From: Macrolepiota albuminosa
Taxonomy: Eukaryota > Basidiomycota > Agaricomycetes > Agaricales > Agaricaceae
Direction: 5' to 3'
Assembly: GCA_027475525.1 (NCBI GenBank)
Contig: JAMWFC010000029.1
Span: forward strand, 186,001-250,000
Length of the DNA: 64,000 nt
Every line of letters starts with the position of its first letter. Position 1 is the first letter of the stretch. Of the stretch, positions 44,480-55,400 are shown in pieces. Made by a program: the position numbers and the translations under genes. The notes under the pieces were generated by a model. The model did no database searches and was not told where the DNA came from. It saw nothing but the letters and a program-made list of their open reading frames with translations.

Positions 44480-45480
44480 TAGCAAGTAAGCTATTAATTC
44501 AATTTTTTTATTTTTATTTTGTTTCTAATGCTTTTCAAGTATGGCAACATCATTTTCAGACTAGACTGACTGTTTTATTTATAAGCAATGGTTTCTTAAA
44601 GTCTTTGTTTCTGCTGCTACTTTTTTTTCATATATCTGAAAAGCCTATTGTGTTGATATTTGATAGGTATAACTCATATAAAACACTAGCAATGCAGAAG
44701 GCTGTCTATATGCATAATATTATCTTATTTGCCTTTCTATCAAAAACAACTTGTAAGCTTCAGCTCCTTGGCATTGGCTCATTTGGCTCTATAAGCTACA
44801 CATAGAACATGCAATGTGCCATTCAAGTAATTGAAAAGTAGTAATAGACCAATACAATTCTATTCATGAATATATGAAGATTAGGCTAGCAATAACTCCA
44901 AAAATCATTAAAACTTCATTTCAATTAACAGAAATCCATCTATTTAATCCAGATAAATTTACAAACATCAAGCATGGCATATTCAATTTAAGCCCATGTT
45001 TCTTCTTTATATCCTGATGCTATCTCATCTTCATCTCCTGCTGTTATAACAATGGCAATTGCAATAGTGATTACATGGAGACACTGAGCTCTAACTAGGA
45101 GCCAGAGACAAATATGCAACTAAAAGAAGAGTCAGTGTTTTATCTTAAGGATTGACATGAAGATGAGCTAGACATTGACCTAGTACTTACTCCTTCAATA
45201 ATTTCTAATGTTCTCTGCTCCTTCTTAGTCCCATTTACATCTACCCTGCAATCTCTATGCTATGTCTGTAATCTGATCTTTATTTATGGCATCACTTGAA
45301 ATGATAATACCTGCTAGTGAACACATTTTATTAGCATAACAATTAGATTTCAAAAAGAACTTGTGCAGTCTGCAAACTCTCACTGTATCATTATCCAAAA
45401 AGAGCTTACAAATATGCATGTTTTTCTTGAAAACATGTGGAAAAAAGAAGACTGAAAGATCTATCAAGAAGTTTGTTGGT
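44480..45480 (+). pseudogene. Pogo-type (DDE_1) transposase relic, C-terminal part
   Basis: Best match: KPIVLIFDRYNSYKTLAMQ then HNIILFAFLSKTTCKLQLL and GSFGSIS, the second and third catalytic blocks of the DDE_1 superfamily (D in IFD; family norm PLD/PLDVGVFG has decayed here). Further on are YMKIRLAITPKIIKTSFQL and IHLFNPDKF, the usual post-DDE segment. A final helical part (RFQKELVQSANSHCIIIQKEL) reaches about 45470. There are many stops and shifts, and the sequence is AT-rich. Confidence 0.72.
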
Positions 45481-45659
45481 TTGTTTTCTGCCAGTTGTCA
45501 TCAAAGCAAAGTTTCTGCATTAAATATAAAGTACCTATAAGTACAACTTAACAAAACTATCCTTGCTAATATTGTGACACATCTTGATATCAAAGCTATC
45601 AAAATATTAAAACAGCACATTCTGATTGATGTGACCTGTTGACTAGGGGGAAGGTGTTG
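45481..45659. other. AT-rich spacer
   Basis: Between the pogo relic and solo LTR S3. Nothing is recognised. Confidence 0.4.
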
Positions 45660-46088
45660 ATTGCCCTATCAGCCATAGTATATACTAACAATATCATAAT
45701 AACTACTCACCTGGCAAAAAAAGCTTCAAAAAGAACAAATCTAGAAATTTTTTATGCTAGGATTAATGCTTCTGAGGCCTCTGAAGCATGGGAAACAACT
45801 GTATAAGACAGCAAAACCTTTTAAAACCCAAAAATTGCCTAAACAAACAATTGCACAAACAAGGGGCAAATTCTGGCTTATTAAGCAGTCTGTATGTGGT
45901 GTTGAAGATGCCACACTTGTCTGAATGATAGCTAAAAAACCAGAGCATCTCAAAGGCTAAAAGCAGATAGTGTTGAAAAAATAGAAGCAGTAAAGTAAAA
46001 AAAAATGACAGAAGAATTAAGAAAATGAATGAAGGGAGAATGAAGGAATAAGAAGTGAACAAGAAAAGGAACAAGGAGTCTTCTGACA
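45660..46088 (+). mobile_element. Solo LTR S3, degenerate
   Basis: Same family and orientation as S2. Shared words: ACTCACCTGGCA, GGCCTCTGAAGCATGGGAAACAA (split here as GAGGCCTCTGAAGCATGG), AGAGCATCTCAA; it ends TTCTGACA. Many G-to-A and C-to-T differences (for example GGCAGAGGGAG has become GGCAAAAAAAG). The left end is not sharp and no target-site duplication could be found. Confidence 0.75.
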
Positions 46089-46309
46089 CAAGGCCAATGA
46101 GAACTGGCAGCCACCCACCAGCCTACCTTAATTAATGCCATAAGCTTGGTACTCTTAATTATCCAAAATAGGAATACCATGTTAGCACCTACTGCCTGTT
46201 TGCCCCAGCAATTTTTTTTTGCTCAAGTGCAAGTCTGGTATCATATCTCTTAGTAAAAGCTCTGGTTAGTGCTGTGAGTTAGTGCTTTCTACTCCTGTTG
46301 TATTTATTG
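46089..46309. other. Spacer before gypsy-C
   Basis: Short gene-free stretch with a T9 run. A 5' LTR of gypsy-C might lie here but is not identifiable. Confidence 0.35.
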
Positions 46310-48174
46310 TTTTCTGCTAAGTCATTTTCTAATAAAGGTAAGGCCACCAAGAAGGATGACAAAGTGATGTAGATGATGACACCCCTTCTATGGCCATCAT
46401 TACCAGTATAAACAAGTTATTGGCAGTATAAGCACTCCTTTGCCTTACTCTCCCAATTACCACTAACCACCACCGGAGTAGAACCAGTAGTTATCAGTGA
46501 GTTGTGCCCTTTCTGTGTATCCTTTGTTTTTCAACTTGTTGCTAGAACTTTTAATCTCCCTCCCTTTTCTCCCATGGTTGAAGCTCCTCCTGTCATTGAT
46601 AGTCATATGGCCATCAAAGATGCTGGCCCTCCTCCTATCTCTGCTCTCACTGGCAACTAAGTTCCATCCAATGTCCAGAACAACACAGAGCAGATAGTGT
46701 TGGCCAAAGAAGAGTGATGAGGCAGGGGATAGTGGTAAGAATAGAATGCTATAGTCCATTGGAAGTAGTGGCACATGTGGCAACAGCACAGGCAATATTG
46801 GCAGACAGTCTTATCCTAGAGAGAATCAAGGAGGCAACGGCAAAGGACTCAAAACTGTCACCAATCCTGAGGCTGAGGAGTGTACCAGCATTGTTTAAGG
46901 CCCAGCTTTGTCATTTCACAGTGGATGGCAGGCTTATATGTTTCCATGAACTGATCTACATACCTGATAATGAATAAGTTAAGCACCTCATCCTCCAGCT
47001 CTACTATGATTCTATTCCTGCAGATAACCCAGAGCATGTAAACACATCAGCACTGGTCACTACTTGCCACATATGTCTGAATTCATGCAGCAGTATGTGG
47101 GAGAGGTGCAAAACCTGTCAACACATCAAACCTCAGAAGCAGAAGCCATTCTGAAAATTCCTGACAGCCCATGGCAGCATGTGTCTGCAGATTATATTAG
47201 CCCACTCCCATTGTTGCAGAGGTATAATAAGATCCAGGTGGGCTGCAATAAATTGACAAACAAAGCGCATTTCTTGAATGCCCATTTCACAGATGATGTG
47301 GTGACAATGTGTTATGGTTTCATCAAGCACATTTGGTGCTTGCATGAAACACCGAAAAAGTGGTCTCTAATCAGGAGCCCCAGTTTGTAGCTTGCTATGT
47401 GCGTCACATGTAGAAGAGGTTAGGAATAAAGCCAGCATTGTCAACAGCACACCACCTACACAATCTGATGGACAGACAGAGTGGTTGAATCAGGAGTTTG
47501 AAATTTGTCTGTGGGCATTCATTGACTATTACCAGGATGATTGGATGGAATGGTTACCGTTTGCGGAGTTTGCATACAACAATCACATAAGCACCGCCAC
47601 AAGAATGTCCCCTGTTTACGCAGAATATGCGTATAACCTAACCTTCTCCATTGACCCGGTGAACTCCCAAGTGGTACCCAAAGCAGCTCGACAGGATCCG
47701 CAAGGTACAGGACAAACTGAAGGGCTTGTTGAAGCTGGCAGCGGCGAGAATGAAATACTTTCATGATGCATGGGTTGACGAAGCGCTGGACTACGTGGTT
47801 GGTGATCGTGTGTTTTTGGAGAGGGCAGACCTGCGCTCAGATCGTCCAAGTCGGAAGCTGGATTTTAAACGGTTTGTGCCTTTCAAGGTCGCGCAGAAGA
47901 TATTGGACACTGCTTACCGGCTAGCGCTCCCAGACGGCTGGGCGATACACGACGTATTTCATGTGTCGTGCTTGATACCCGCGCAGAGGACGCTATCCCT
48001 GGGACGGCGTCAGGTTCCACCACCGCCAGCGCAAATGCAGACGGGGGAAGAAGTGGAGATTGAGCGAATATTGCGTGAAAGGAGGACGAGAGGAGGGGTG
48101 ACGGAGTTTCTCGTGAGGTGGAAAGGGTACGAGAGCGAGGATGAATGGCTTTAAGCCTTACAAGTGGGGGCGGG
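46310..48174 (+). pseudogene. Gypsy-C: internally deleted gag-integrase derivative of a chromodomain gypsy
   Basis: 46320-46700 reads as the N-terminal part of a gag (NKGKATKKDDK ... DAGPPPISALTGN, broken). At about 46715 it jumps to the end of RNase H and integrase: ILERIKEATAKDSKLSPIL, SADYISPLPLLQRYNKIQV in a shifted frame, TQSDGQTEWLNQEFEI (Glu site), DDWMEWLPFAEFAYNNH. The last part (47726-48154) is one open frame: ARMKYFHDAWVDEALDYVV, FKVAQKILDTAYRLALPDG, then the chromodomain EIERILRERRTRGGVTEFL with VRWKGYESEDEWL. Zinc-knuckle gag, protease and RT are deleted. This family differs from gypsy-A/B and has no ORF3. Confidence 0.85.
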
Positions 48175-49128
48175 TGTCATGATATGCACGTGACTATCGC
48201 CCAATATAACTCGTAGTCAGGCTAGTAGAGTGCCTTTTCTTATCTTGATTCATTTCTCTTTTAGGTTTGTTTATTGTAACTATCTACAAGTTGCATAATA
48301 TATTTCTCTTTTAGTGCCCAACTATGCGTCGCGTTGCGAGCCGCAAGTCAAGGCCTAACAGCCCTCAGTCAACCATACATTACGGAGTGGCTGAGAGTGA
48401 GCAAAAGTTATTTACTTACCGTCACTCGTATTCTTATATCCTCCTGTAGACATAACTCTACACGAAGGGATAGGATAAGAAGAAAATGAAGAGGAGGGCA
48501 GGAAGAGGAGGGTAGAGAGAATAAAAGAATACTCAAACTCCGATGAAAACAGAACTCGGCTGACGTAGTAGGACTTCGCTATGAGGGGGTGCAAGATAGC
48601 CCCAGGCGGAACGAAGCAACAACGAGATGGAAAGAGTACACGAAAGGGAAGAGATGGATGCTAACGACCCAGGAATCGTCCTTATCGTCACGTTCTCACA
48701 CAGGCCGACACAGACCTTCACAGGCACTGTATGGATCAGGACATTTAAGGGACACAGATACGAGCAATCGAACAGTACATACATACCGGCATAGTGTACA
48801 GTACACCCTGCCCCGCCTCTTAGCTCTACGTAGTAACTTGTCGGCGGTTAAAACCCGAAAAATTCATTCATTCTTGACTGCGTTCGGACATCACATCGCT
48901 ATATGAGACCAGACTCGCAGCACCACATACCAAGTACTAGGAAGATACGCGAGTCAGTTGGTACTTGCCTTATTGAAGAACATCATTAGGGGTATCATAC
49001 TTCTTCCTTATCGTGGGTCACCGGTCCCGTTGTCCGTGTCTCCGGGGTCTACTCGTACGTCTTTTTCTTAAGAAGTGAAGTCTGCTGGGACCAGAACTCA
49101 CCCTATCTTCTTCGCTGCACCTGTTCGA
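48175..49128 (+). repeat. 3' LTR start of gypsy-C and MATE upstream region
   Basis: After the purine tract GTGGGGGCGGG an LTR begins TGTCATGATATGCACGTG at 48175. Its right end cannot be fixed without a second copy. The rest, up to the MATE start codon, has no gene. A purine-rich strip lies at 48470-48530. The MATE promoter should lie in the last few hundred bases. Confidence 0.55.
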
Positions 49129-51455
49129 ATGGTGTCTCAAGGTGTCCTGTGTGTGACTGAATCGACACCTCTTCTTCAGAGGGAGGGTAATGAACATGAG
49201 CTTCACTTCAAAACGGAGGAAACGTCGACGCACGAGATGTTTTGGGAGGAATTTAGGATACTTCCTCGATACACCTTGCCTGTACTCGGGTTTGCCTCTT
49301 TCTTTTTTCATCACTATCATGTACTGAGTGGTCGTTGGTCTCCAATGCAGAGCGCAATGGCTCGAGTATAGCATGGTAATGGTCAATATTGTCTCGATTG
49401 GCCACTTGTCTACCACAGCTCTCGCTGCGGCCAGTCTCGGCACCTTGACAGCGGGCGTGACCGGTTTCAGCATGCTCCATGGGCTCGCCAGTGGCCTCGA
49501 TACTGTCCTTCCTGCGGCTTTTACGTCCTCACAACCTCAACTCGTTGGCCTCTGGACACAGCGCATGGGTATATATATTTGATGTAGTATGCATATCTTT
49601 CTCATACTTCGATCATGTCTGCTTTCAGCTGTCGTGATGGCTTGTGCACTTGTGGTGAGAAGTTTCTTCTCTCGTTGGCATCATCTTTGCTTACAGACCG
49701 TATAACAGCCTGTGTCTTTTGTCTGGTACAACGTTGAACCATTGTTTTTGATGCTCAAGCAGGATCCAGAAGTGTCTCGTATGGCAGCAATATACCTACG
49801 CTGGTTAATCCTTCCTCTGCCAGGTTCGCAGTACAGATGCCTTTACTAGAACTTTTGTTGAACTGTCTTCTGCAGCTGCAGCATGGAACATTATCAGCCG
49901 GTGGGTTCTAAAATGACTCCGAGATTTTAAAGCTGATTTCGCTGTTCAGTCGTTACTTCCAATCTCAGCGTAAGTTTGATTCTGAGAGGCAGAATCCCTT
50001 TTTTCATATATTTCACCCTGTATAGGCTTGTTTTATGTTCAAACAAACATTATTCTTTATGTTGCGCCAATTAATGTTCTGACCAATTATATTCTAGGTC
50101 AGTCTATATTCGTAATCCCTTGCGCTTCTTTTGATCATTTACGCAGTCTGGGGTCCAAGATCGGTTCGGCTGGGCTTCGTTGGTGCTCCTATCGCCACCG
50201 CAATATCCTACTACCTCATCTCATTCGCTTCGTATGTCCATGGACGATACCTTATCCCGCGGACTGCTTGGTATCCTCTTTCTACGAAAATGTTCAACGA
50301 CCTAGGAATCCTCATACGCCTTGGGCTGTCTGGTGTCGGTGCGATAGTTTTCTTCATTCACTGGCGTAGATATCCTAAACGATTTGACCAGCCCAAGTGA
50401 CATCTGGATGGTGGGCATGGGAGCTAGCTGCTCTGGCATCGTCCTAGTAAGTTAACATGTTTCTTCGGCCTGTTATTCTCTCGTCCTGACATCCAAAAGC
50501 ATGGGCCCTACTTCTTTCGCATGTCAGTCAATCTTGGTATCCATATCCTCCCTCCTTTTTCAGATCCATTTCTCGAACGCAAGTACTGCCACAATTCGGT
50601 AAGTCTCTTGCATCAAGCATCTTTCCGTATTCACGTCTTCCCAGCATCGGAAATTTGCTCGGCGAAAAGAACGCAGTACGTGCGGGCGTTGCAAGCAAGG
50701 CGGGATTAGTGATATCCGTACTGTCAGCTGTAATGACAAGGTAAAGAAGTGCTTCTTTCATAACCTCTTCGACTTCTACATAGCTTATTGCCGTCTCCAG
50801 CTCTATGCTTCTTATGGCTCGAGGTACATGGGCCAAAGTCTTCAATGATGATCCAGGTAACTTTGTCCTTCTACACACACTATCACGAGAAGCAACTCAT
50901 GCTTCTCGCCTCCAAAAGCCGTCGTTTCGCTCGTCTCGTCCGTAATTCCATTCATTGCATTGTACCAATTTGCAGATGCTACTGCTGCAATGGCTGCTGG
51001 ATTCTTAAGAGCGCGAGGCAAACAGGTAGGTGTTCTTGTTCTCACTCTTGTCATGATTTAGACTCAATTGATCCTTCCATCAGTTTCTTGGTGCCTTGAT
51101 TAACCTCGGGTAAGTTGACATTCGTAATGAAAAGGAAAACAACTTCCTTAAGACACCTCATGTACAGTGCATATTTCACACTGGGTAAGGAATATCATTT
51201 ATCTATGATAAGCCTCACACCCATGTCTTACTAGGTCTTCCCGTGGGATTGTGGCTTGCATTCCAACGTGAACTCGGATTGCCTGGCTTGTGGACCGGTT
51301 TAACGCTAGCCCTCATATTAAATAGTGTCACTGGAATCATTCTTTGCTTTAGAACCAATTGGGAGGAGGAGGTACGGAAAGCGGCCGAACGCGTGTTGCG
51401 GGAACAATGGGGCCAACAGTCATCAAAGTTTACGGACGAAGAAAATCAGGGTTAA
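49129..51455 (+). CDS. MATE-family multidrug/toxin efflux transporter (intron-rich host gene)
   Basis: Polytopic membrane antiporter that exports organic compounds in exchange for H+ or Na+ (family knowledge). The start ATG is 49129 (MVSQGVLCVTESTPLLQRE). Exon 1 is 49129-49289, intron GTTTGC...TGCAG to 49350; exon 2 is 49351-49568, giving YSMVMVNIVSIGHLSTTAL and GLASGLDTVLPAAFTSSQP, then PQLVGLWTQRM, the first MATE half. Later exons: EPLFLMLKQDPEVSRMAAI, GLFYVQTNIILYVAPINVL, RLGFVGAPIATAISYYLIS, PRTAWYPLSTKMFNDLGIL, WWAWELAALASS, IGNLLGEKNAVRAGVASKA (second MATE signature), ADATAAMAAGFLRARGKQ. The last exon is 51235-51455 (LPVGLWLAFQRELGLPGLW) and ends in a hydrophilic tail. Acceptors and donors are GT-AG and about a dozen short introns are needed. 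I saw no stop or shift in the exons, so it looks functional. Confidence 0.9.
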
Positions 51456-52129
51456 TGTCACCGGACTTTCAGATTCGTTGGATGAAGACTATCAGTGTCA
51501 TCCTATTTGCATGAAGGTTGTTATGTTGATTTGTTTCATAGAAACTTAGAAAGAAATCAAAAATAGAACGTCTGTGATTAGTGTTGCAGATGACACAACG
51601 CAGTTGGGACAGATTGAGACCGAGAGTATGTTAGGTTAGAGTACTAGTGTCCTCGTGCTTCAGAATGAAGAAGCCAAGGACACTAGGAGAAGAAAATGAA
51701 CTACATATCATGTGATCGTGTTTAGGAGCACCTCAATCCGTCTTCAACAATTAGAAAGAAGTAACTTATGCCCTGAACCCTTGATTTACCCCATTTCAGG
51801 AGCTTATAGACGGAGTTTACCGTCATGCGCATTGAAGTGAGAGAGAACTTCAATAAAGTGAAATTAGGACATACGTACTGTCGGGTTCTACTGGGACCCA
51901 TCCTACTACCCGACTTTGTTGAAATAAATGTCTTTGTTGTTCTGAATAGATTGTCCGCTGTGGCACAGTATTACGAAGCCCGAAAGCCTACCAGTACCTT
52001 CTAAGTCCGTCACACCCAGACAAGGTTCTAACCATGCAACAGTTCTACAGAATGCTGCCAGCAATATATTTTGTAAGATTTATACAAGTTCCATACATCA
52101 GGTTTGTAGATAAAACAGTGTTTTAGTCC
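51456..52129. other. Intergenic region between MATE and copia-3
   Basis: About 670 bp without an open frame of note. It should hold the MATE terminator and polyadenylation signals; an AATAAA-like GAAATAAATG occurs near 51920. No repeat is recognised. Confidence 0.5.
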
Positions 52130-52134
52130 TCAGT

Positions 52135-52299
52135 TGTTAGAAATCAGACCTAGAGACAAGCGTAAGTTAATCCCTCAGTCCGGTATAAGTGACTATAATT
52201 GGATTGTACCTAGAGACAAGCGTAAGTTAATCTACCAGGTACAATTAGTTTTATGATAGTTGTGCAGAATGCGTAATTACTCACCCCTCAGTCCGGTAT
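52135..52299 (-). repeat. Outer part of copia-3 3' LTR
   Basis: Starts TGTTAGAAATCAGACC on this strand (element-3' end), adjoining target copy TCAGT. The motif CTAGAGACAAGCGTAAGTTAATC occurs twice within the LTR. At 52300 it changes abruptly to gag sequence in the opposite orientation. Confidence 0.92.
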
Positions 52300-52431
52300 C
52301 CAACAGACTTACCGGGCCATAATCATGGTCCGGGAGCAACCTGTTGTGACAATTGCTTCGCGCTAAAAAGGCCATGCAAGGGACACACAAAAGCCTTCTG
52401 CGTACAGAAAGGAGGAGGGATGGCAGGCAAG
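52300..52431 (+). repeat. 132 bp gag segment duplicated in inverted orientation (breakpoint copy 1)
   Basis: Identical, reversed, to 56561-56692. It encodes PTDLPGHNHGPGATCC, the knuckle CDNCFALKRPCKGHTKAFC, and ends at GGCAAG. With the 159 bp LTR pair it marks the two ends of the inverted block. Confidence 0.93.
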
Positions 52432-55400
52432 TCTATTCCTGAAGCTCAGGAAGCCCAGAGGGCTTTCAGGAACAAATCGAACACGACCACAAAGGCCTCA
52501 CCCAAAGGCACAGCCACCACAAATCTCGCTCCGAAAACTTTCGTAGCAGTCACAGGGCTAGATGGGAAGTTATGGTACGTGGACCCATCCCAGCTCAGTC
52601 AGCTCCCAGTCCCCTCCGATACGGCCGCCATAGCGGAAGTGGACGTGTCCCCTTCTGAATCACCTCTCGATCACTCCACCGAATACTGGGAACACACTGG
52701 CTTCACGGCGATAGAGGACCCCAGCGTAACCGTGGACTGGAACACGCACACTAAAACCGTAACAGACAGCATTTTGGCCGCAAATGTATTGCCAATAGAT
52801 CAGACAGGACGCGTACCTGTATCCACACTCAGCACCACTCCGTTCCTCATCGATTCCGGCGCGACCGTCCATATATCTCCATGCCGCGATGATTTCTCGA
52901 CTCTACGCCCGATCCAGCCACGCAATGTCAAAGGACTCGGTGGATCCACAGTCGCGGCAATCGGAATCGGCAACATACGCCTCCACATTGCAAAAGGTGC
53001 CGACATAGTCCTAAAGGATGCTCTTTACATTCCGAACGCGACCGTCCGCCTTGTTTCAGTCAGTTCTCTGGCCACTTGCTCAGGCCTCGACACCATCTTC
53101 GACAACTCGTCAGTTAAAATCATCAACCGATCCACTCGCGCACTCGTAGCTCGCGGGACACTCGCTCCCGACCAGCGCCTATACACACTTAATCTCAGCT
53201 CTATCTCTTTGGAACACCGCGCTTACTCGCTTCAACACACCGCTAATCTAGAGACCTGGCATCGTCGCCTCGGACATGCCAGCTATCAGATTGTCCTAGA
53301 CATGGCTAAAGCTGGAATAATCCCAGGTGCGCCCTCTGTCTTATCCTCGAAAGCACCTAAGTGTAACTCTTGTATCCTCGGAAAACAGACGAGGAACTCG
53401 GTACCAAAGGTGTGGGGAGAAGGACGAAAAGCGACGAGGAAGCTTGAGATAGTATGGGTAGACCTCGCTGGTCCACAGGCCGTTGTATCACGAAGTGGTT
53501 ACAAATACGTTATGAATGTTGTCGATGATTATACTAGTGAACATTGGTCGATATTGCTGCGGGGCAAAGCTGAAGCATTCCCTCACCTTAAAGCCTGGCA
53601 GATAGCTCGGGAAAACGAAGCACAAACTAAACTCGGCACGTACAGGACCGGTCACGACGGCGAACTTGATGGACGAGATATGCACGCGTGGCTATTGTCC
53701 CATGGCTCGGAACAGCAATATGGGGCGGCCTACACGTCAGCTCATATTGGTCGCGTTGAGCATCTACATCGAACCCTTATGGGGAAGGCACGTACCATGC
53801 GAATAGCTGCGGGATGCCCGCCCAATCTTTGGGATGAGTTTTATTTGACGGCATCCCATATCCATAAACGTACACTCACTAAATCCATAAAGGGCGTTAC
53901 CCCACATGAAGCCTGGACCGGTCGTCGTCCAAAGTATTCTTACATGAAGGAAATCGGCTGTAAAGCTTTCGTCCTTATTCTCGCAGAACACAACCCGAAG
54001 ATCTATGCCAGATCTGTCGAATGTGTTCTGATCGGCTATGCCAAGAATTCGAAAGCTTACCGATGCTACGACAAAGTGACTGGGAAGATATACGAAACTT
54101 TTCATGTCAGATTCTGTGAGAGTCACGAGGAGTCGTCGCAAACGCAAAACTTACCTCCAGATCCCGCCGTTACTCATTGTCTACCTGCTTTGCAGCCTCC
54201 TGACCCTCTCATCTTCGATGACGACGACCTGCCCACTTCGAATGCATCTCTGTCCGCCCCTCAAGTCGAGCCTGATGAGCCACATGTCGAGCAGCAGATT
54301 CACCAACTCCGCCGATCACAACGTGCACCGATGCCAACCGTCAGAGCAGATCCCAAAAATGCTCCACTGTCACGGACTCAGAGGGCAGTACAAGACTCGA
54401 TTGCCGCAGGGGAACGTCTACGAGCACAGCGCGAGGCGTCGAGAACCGCCGATCGAGGTACCGAGGGTCCAATCGCCGATCATGATCGTGACCTGCCTGA
54501 TCTTGGGGGCGTAGCGTCACTACACGACATTGAGTATTTATTGACTGCTACACATGAACTTAAAGACTACCCTCTGGTTTCCGACTTCTGCGACGAACCA
54601 CGTACGTGGGCTGAGGCGAAACGGTCAGGTGATGCTGATCAATGGGAAGTGGCGTATCGTGATGAACTTAACTCGCTCAAGGACATGGGAGTCTATCGAC
54701 TCGTGCCTCGAACGGCGGTGCCAGCTGGACAGAAAGTCAGAACAGGACGCCCGGTGTTCAAGATAAAGCGTGACGAACATGGGAAGGCAGTTAGGTTTAA
54801 AGTCAGGCTGGTATTTCGAGGTCACGAACAAGTGTTTGGTCGCGACTATACTAAGACAACCTCACCCACAGCCCGCATGGAATCCTGGCGTATCCTCCTC
54901 CACTTAGCTGCTGCGAAGGGCTGGGATGCAACCCAGATCGACGTAAAGACTGCATTCCTTTACGGAATCCTTCCGGAGGATGAGGTACAGTACATGCGAC
55001 AGCCTGAGGGTTTTGAGCAAGAAGGAAAGGAAGACTGGGTCTGGATGCTGGTAAAGGGCCTATACGGCATGAAGCAGGCCGGCAGAATCTGGAACCAAGC
55101 GGTCAATGATAACATGGCATCGTGGGGCTTCCAACGTCTTGCGTGCGAGTCTTGCATCTTTTATCGCGTCTCTGACCATGGCACTGTCATTGCAGCCCTT
55201 CACGTCGATGATTTTCTGTCCATTGCAAGTAGCAAGGACGAAAACGAGCGTTTTAAGGACCAGATGCGTCGAGTATGGACGATCTCAGATCTTGGCATAC
55301 CTCGTTTTGTAGTCGGAATCGCAGTCGAATGGGATCGTTCTAACCAATGCGTCAAGCTCTCACAGACCGCGCTCATTGACAAGATTATTCATCAGTTCGG

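Noticed and set aside
49253..49480. Minus-strand frames opposite the MATE gene
   Set aside because: The plus strand has MATE signatures, proper splice sites and continuous exons.
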